Below, in pieces: positions 61,701-64,000 of a DNA stretch of 64,000 nt. The stretch comes from Acinetobacter sp. Ac_5812 (lineage in GTDB: Bacteria; Pseudomonadota; Gammaproteobacteria; Pseudomonadales; Moraxellaceae). The position numbers were made by a program, and so were the translations under genes. Under the pieces are notes generated by a model that saw only the letters and a program-made list of their open reading frames with translations, had not been told where the DNA came from and searched no databases. The stretch lies in contig NZ_LXUK01000025.1 in NCBI RefSeq assembly GCF_013072695.1, forward strand, positions 47,647 to 111,646, written 5' to 3'. Numbering within the stretch: position 1 is the first letter of the stretch; every line of letters starts with the position of its first letter.

Positions 61701-64000
61701 CCGACACTGTCATTCAGCTGACCACCATTGACCGCTTCAGTTGAACCTGCGGCAACTGTGCCATCTGCAACACCACTGATCTTACCTGTGCTGCCATCAA
61801 TATTGACATCGCCCACTTGTACTGAATCAAAGTCAACATCACGTGCAGTCGCAACTTCATAGTTGGTGCTGCCATCGGCATTAGTCGACTCAGTTACAAC
61901 GATATTGTCGCCTTCTGTCACAGTTGTTTTCGCTGTCACTGCATTTTTACGCACTGAATCAATTGCATCATGGATGTTACCTTCACCCGTGTTCCCCACA
62001 TTGCTGGTGGTCACTGAACCATTTGGATTTAAGACTGTTTCACCACCAATTGAGCTTCGAACACTGTCTGCGACACCATGGAGTTGACCACCATTGATTG
62101 CTTCAGTTGAACCTGCTGCAACTGTACCGTCTGCAACACCACTGATTTTTCCTGTGCTGCCATCAATGTTGACATCACCGACTTGCACTGAATCAAAATC
62201 GACATCACGTGCAGTGGCAACTTCATAGATGGTTTGTCCATCAGCACCGGTGCGGCTTGCAACGGTCATGTTCTTGCCAGCTTCAACTTCAGTTTTCGCT
62301 GCTGCAGCTTCTCCTTGGATCGCATCCGCGACCGTGTCATAGCCTTTGTCATTTACGGTAAATGGACCATTCAGCTTACCGCCTTCATTGGTCACGCCAC
62401 CGCCTAAGATATCGCCTGTAGACGCAACGCTATCATTCAGTTGACCACCATTGACTGCATCTTTAGAACCTGCGGCAATCGTGCCGTCTGCAACACCACT
62501 GATCTTACCTGTGCTGCCATCAATGTTCACGTCACCCACTTGCACTGAATCAAAATCGACATCACGTGCAGTGGCAACTTCATAGTTGGTGCTGCCATCT
62601 GCATTAGTCGACTCAGTTACAACGATGTTGTCTCCTTCTGTCACAGTTGTTTTCGCTGTCACTGCATTTTTACGCACTGAATCAATTGCGTCGTGAATGT
62701 TGCCTTCACCCGTATTACCCACATTGCTGGTGGTCACTGAACCATTTGGATTCAATACCGTTTCCCCACCAATTGCACTTCGGACACTGTCTGCGACACC
62801 GTGGAGTTGTCCACCATTGATCGCTTCAGTTGAACCTGCTGCAACTGTACCGTCTGCAACACCACTGATCTTGCCTGTCGCACCATCAATGTTGACATCA
62901 CCGACTTGCACTGAATCAAATGACACATCATCCGCTGTCGCAACTTCATAAATAGTCTGACCATCTGCACCTGTACGGCTTGCAACGGTCATATTCTTGC
63001 CCGCTTCAACTTCGGTTTTCGCTGCTGCAGCTTCTCCTTGGATCGCATCCGCGACCGTGTCATAACCTTTGTCATTCACGGTAAATGGCCCATTGAGACG
63101 ACCACCTTCATTGGTCACGCCACCGCCTAAGATATCGCCTGTAGACGCAACGCTATCATTCAGCTGACCACCATTGACTGCATCCTTAGAGCCTGCGGCA
63201 ACCGTACCGTCAGTCACACCGCTGATCTTGCCTGTCGTGCCATCAATATTCACATTACCGACTTGCACTGAATCAAAATCGACATCACGTGCAGTGGCAA
63301 CTTCATAGTTGGTACTGCCGTCTGCATTGGTCGACTCAGTCACTACCATATTGTCGCCTTCGGTGACCGTGGTTTTCGCTGTCACTGCATTTTTACGCAC
63401 TGAATCAATTGCATCATGGATGTTACCTTCGCCTGTGTTCCCCACATTGCTGGTCGTGACTGAACCGTTTGGATTTAAGACGGTTTCACCACCAATTGCG
63501 CTTCGAACACTGTCTGCAACACCGTGGAGTTGTCCGCCATTGATCGCTTCGCTTGAACCTGCTGCAATCGTGCCATCAGCAACACCACTGATCTTGCCTG
63601 TGCTGCCGTCGAGGTTGATATCACCCACTTGCACCGAATCAAAGGAAACATCATCCGCGGTTGCAACTTCATAGATGGTTTGTCCATCGGCACCGGTACG
63701 GCTTTCAACGGTCATGTTCTTGCCAGCTTCAACTTCGGTTTTCGCTGCTGCAGCTTCTCCTTGGATCGCATCCGCGACCGTGTCATAACCTTTGTCATTC
63801 ACGGTAAATGGCCCATTGAGACGACCACCTTCATTGGTCACGCCACCGCCTAAGATATCGCCTGTAGACGCAACGCTATCATTCAGCTGACCACCATTGA
63901 CTGCATCCTTAGAGCCTGCTGCAACTGTGCCATCTGCAACACCACTGATTTTGCCTGTCGTGCCATCAATGTTCACGTCACCCACTTGCACTGAATCAAA
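58793..64000 (-). CDS. ata: Second giant Ata-type trimeric autotransporter, C-terminal part (runs off right edge)
   Basis: At least 1735 residues are visible; the true start, signal and head are beyond the window. The stalk is made of 241-residue units mixing GKISGVADGTVAAGSKDAVNGGQL, TNEGGKLNGPFTVNDKGYDTVADAIQGEAAAAKTEVEAGKNMTV and SVTTSNVGNTGEGNIHDAIDSVRKNAVTAKTTV segments. The membrane-proximal stalk resembles that of gene 1. The YadA-type anchor (FYDTNKRMDKLEDKMSAGIAATAALENAPF to RVGVSTIID) is clearly diverged from copy 1 (MAAGAAYYNDQSAIGVTF instead of YAVGAAYHGGENAVGVTL). It is followed by tpgA copy 2. Confidence 0.93.
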   Translation of the reverse strand, partial: FDSVQVGDVNIDGTTGKISGVADGTVAAGSKDAVNGGQLNDSVASTGDILGGGVTNEGGRLNGPFTVNDKGYDTVADAIQGEAAAAKTEVEAGKNMTVESRTGADGQTIYEVATADDVSFDSVQVGDINLDGSTGKISGVADGTIAAGSSEAINGGQLHGVADSVRSAIGGETVLNPNGSVTTSNVGNTGEGNIHDAIDSVRKNAVTAKTTVTEGDNMVVTESTNADGSTNYEVATARDVDFDSVQVGNVNIDGTTGKISGVTDGTVAAGSKDAVNGGQLNDSVASTGDILGGGVTNEGGRLNGPFTVNDKGYDTVADAIQGEAAAAKTEVEAGKNMTVASRTGADGQTIYEVATADDVSFDSVQVGDVNIDGATGKISGVADGTVAAGSTEAINGGQLHGVADSVRSAIGGETVLNPNGSVTTSNVGNTGEGNIHDAIDSVRKNAVTAKTTVTEGDNIVVTESTNADGSTNYEVATARDVDFDSVQVGDVNIDGSTGKISGVADGTIAAGSKDAVNGGQLNDSVASTGDILGGGVTNEGGKLNGPFTVNDKGYDTVADAIQGEAAAAKTEVEAGKNMTVASRTGADGQTIYEVATARDVDFDSVQVGDVNIDGSTGKISGVADGTVAAGSTEAINGGQLHGVADSVRSSIGGETVLNPNGSVTTSNVGNTGEGNIHDAIDSVRKNAVTAKTTVTEGDNIVVTESTNADGSTNYEVATARDVDFDSVQVGDVNIDGSTGKISGVADGTVAAGSTEAVNGGQLNDSVGSTGDILGGGVTNEGGKLNGPFTVNDKGYDTVADAIQGEAAAAKTEVEAGKNMTVASRTGADGQTIYEVATADDVSFDSVQVGDVNIDGSTGKISGVADGTIAAGSTEAINGGQLHGVADSVRSAIGGETVLNPNGSVTISNVGNTGEGNIHDAIDSVRKNAVTAKTTVTEGDNMVVTESTNPDGSTNYEVATARDVDFDSVQVGDVNIDGSTGKISGVADGTIAAGSKDAVNGGQLNDSVASTGDILGGGVTNEGGRLNGPFTVNDKGYDTVADAIQGEAAAAKTEVEAGKNMTVASRTGADGQTIYEVATADDVSFDSVQVGDINIDGSTGKISGVADGTIAAGSTEAINGGQLHGVADSVRSAIGGETVLNPNGSVTTSNVGNTGEGNIHDAIDSVRKNAVTAKTTVTEGDNIVVTESTNADGSTNYEVATAKDVKFDSVTSTDAEGNETILDAKGVSLKDQDGNTTILGQDGLGFADPMGNSVGPRISARGIDAGNTVITGVAPGRITADSTDAINGSQLKGVADSVSTAIGGNTTVNPDGTIITKDIGGTGKNNINDAIGAVGKAAKEAKTTVSKAEGDENVTVRGRPNNEGGTDFEVGLSKDINVDSVTAGDTVLNDNGLSIAGGPSVTKEGIDAGDNKVTGVADGTVAAGSKDAINGGQLHGVADSVKNIVGGNTTINPDGTIVGDNIGGTGQDNINDAIGAVGKAAQAAKSSVSNKDGNILVTPSTKADGSTDYEVGLAKDITVDSVTAKDVNANQVNVGGAGGTTIAADGVRIVDGPSMTKEGINAGGKKVTGVADGAIASGSQDGINGGQLHRSYEDVGKALGGGAGYDPETGWKAPSYEVAGGKHDNVGDALGAIDNRVTNLGDQLQQAFYDTNKRMDKLEDKMSAGIAATAALENAPFVPGKLTMAAGAAYYNDQSAIGVTFRKTADNGRWSLTTGAAMGSQGNSPLVRVGVSTIID
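60871..64000 (-). repeat. Tandem 723-bp repeats in the stalk of ata-like gene 2
   Basis: The landmark GGATCGC (GAATAGC in one unit) occurs at 60871, 61594, 62317, 63040 and 63763, each exactly 723 bp (241 codons) apart. The array continues beyond the window. Single units differ by scattered, mostly synonymous changes. Confidence 0.9.

Noticed and set aside
51341..64000. Regular repeats considered as a CRISPR-like array
   Set aside because: The periods (687 and 723 bp) are whole codons inside long open frames coding for adhesin stalks; there are no short repeats with unique spacers.
1..64000. tRNA, rRNA, prophage, integron or complete IS
   Set aside because: I looked for typical sequences and gene sets on both strands and saw none; short structured RNAs could still be missed by eye.

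Overview
The window looks like chromosomal DNA of an Acinetobacter species (Moraxellaceae). The reasons are a cysM–exonuclease–rlmD–relA cluster next to a GacS-type hybrid kinase, transhydrogenase encoded as three genes (split PntA), low-GC Gram-negative codon use, and two giant trimeric autotransporter genes each followed by a TpgA-type OmpA-family gene (the ata–tpgA arrangement known from A. baumannii and Acinetobacter sp. Tol 5). The species cannot be named from this sequence. I saw no rRNA, tRNA, CRISPR array, prophage or complete insertion sequence.

Positions 1–35 kb are mostly housekeeping. They hold: mazG (cut by the left edge) and a short-chain dehydrogenase; a minus-strand cluster cysM → exonuclease → rlmD → relA → small unknown protein; gacS; a plus-strand run of crotonase, tartronate-semialdehyde-reductase-like dehydrogenase and hydroxypyruvate isomerase; rsfS; a Nudix hydrolase; a second SDR; pntAA–pntAB–pntB; RidA-like and MFS genes; dusA; an NlpE-like lipoprotein; a CHAP/NlpC-like protein; tcdA; a second MFS gene; acnA; tatD with two DUF3298-like lipoproteins; and prfC. 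At 33.1–35.1 kb a three-gene operon (unknown protein, AraC regulator, UbiG-like methyltransferase) follows a sequence matching the Fur consensus at 16 of 19 positions, which suggests iron control.

Positions 35–64 kb form an adhesion region, nearly all on the minus strand. A lipoprotein gene is followed by two mid-sized YadA-like trimeric autotransporters (617 and 581 codons), probably co-transcribed. Two nearly identical 23-bp palindromic sites lie upstream of them. An IS630 transposase fragment, a DUF6502 gene, a carboxymuconolactone-decarboxylase-family gene, an unknown membrane protein and two regulators (LysR, AraC) come next. Then come two tandem modules of about 12.5 kb: ata-like (3735 codons) → tpgA, and a second ata-like gene, cut by the right edge, → tpgA. 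The giant proteins have stalks built of exact-length repeats (229 residues in the first, 241 in the second). They share a block of 461 bp with only five differences, and both carry a hairpin of conserved shape but different sequence between ata and tpgA.

How the genes work together (inference): each giant adhesin would use its C-terminal beta-barrel for export, while its TpgA partner ties the barrel to peptidoglycan. The intergenic hairpin could set the adhesin:TpgA ratio. The tandem, mosaic layout suggests ongoing duplication and recombination generating surface variation.
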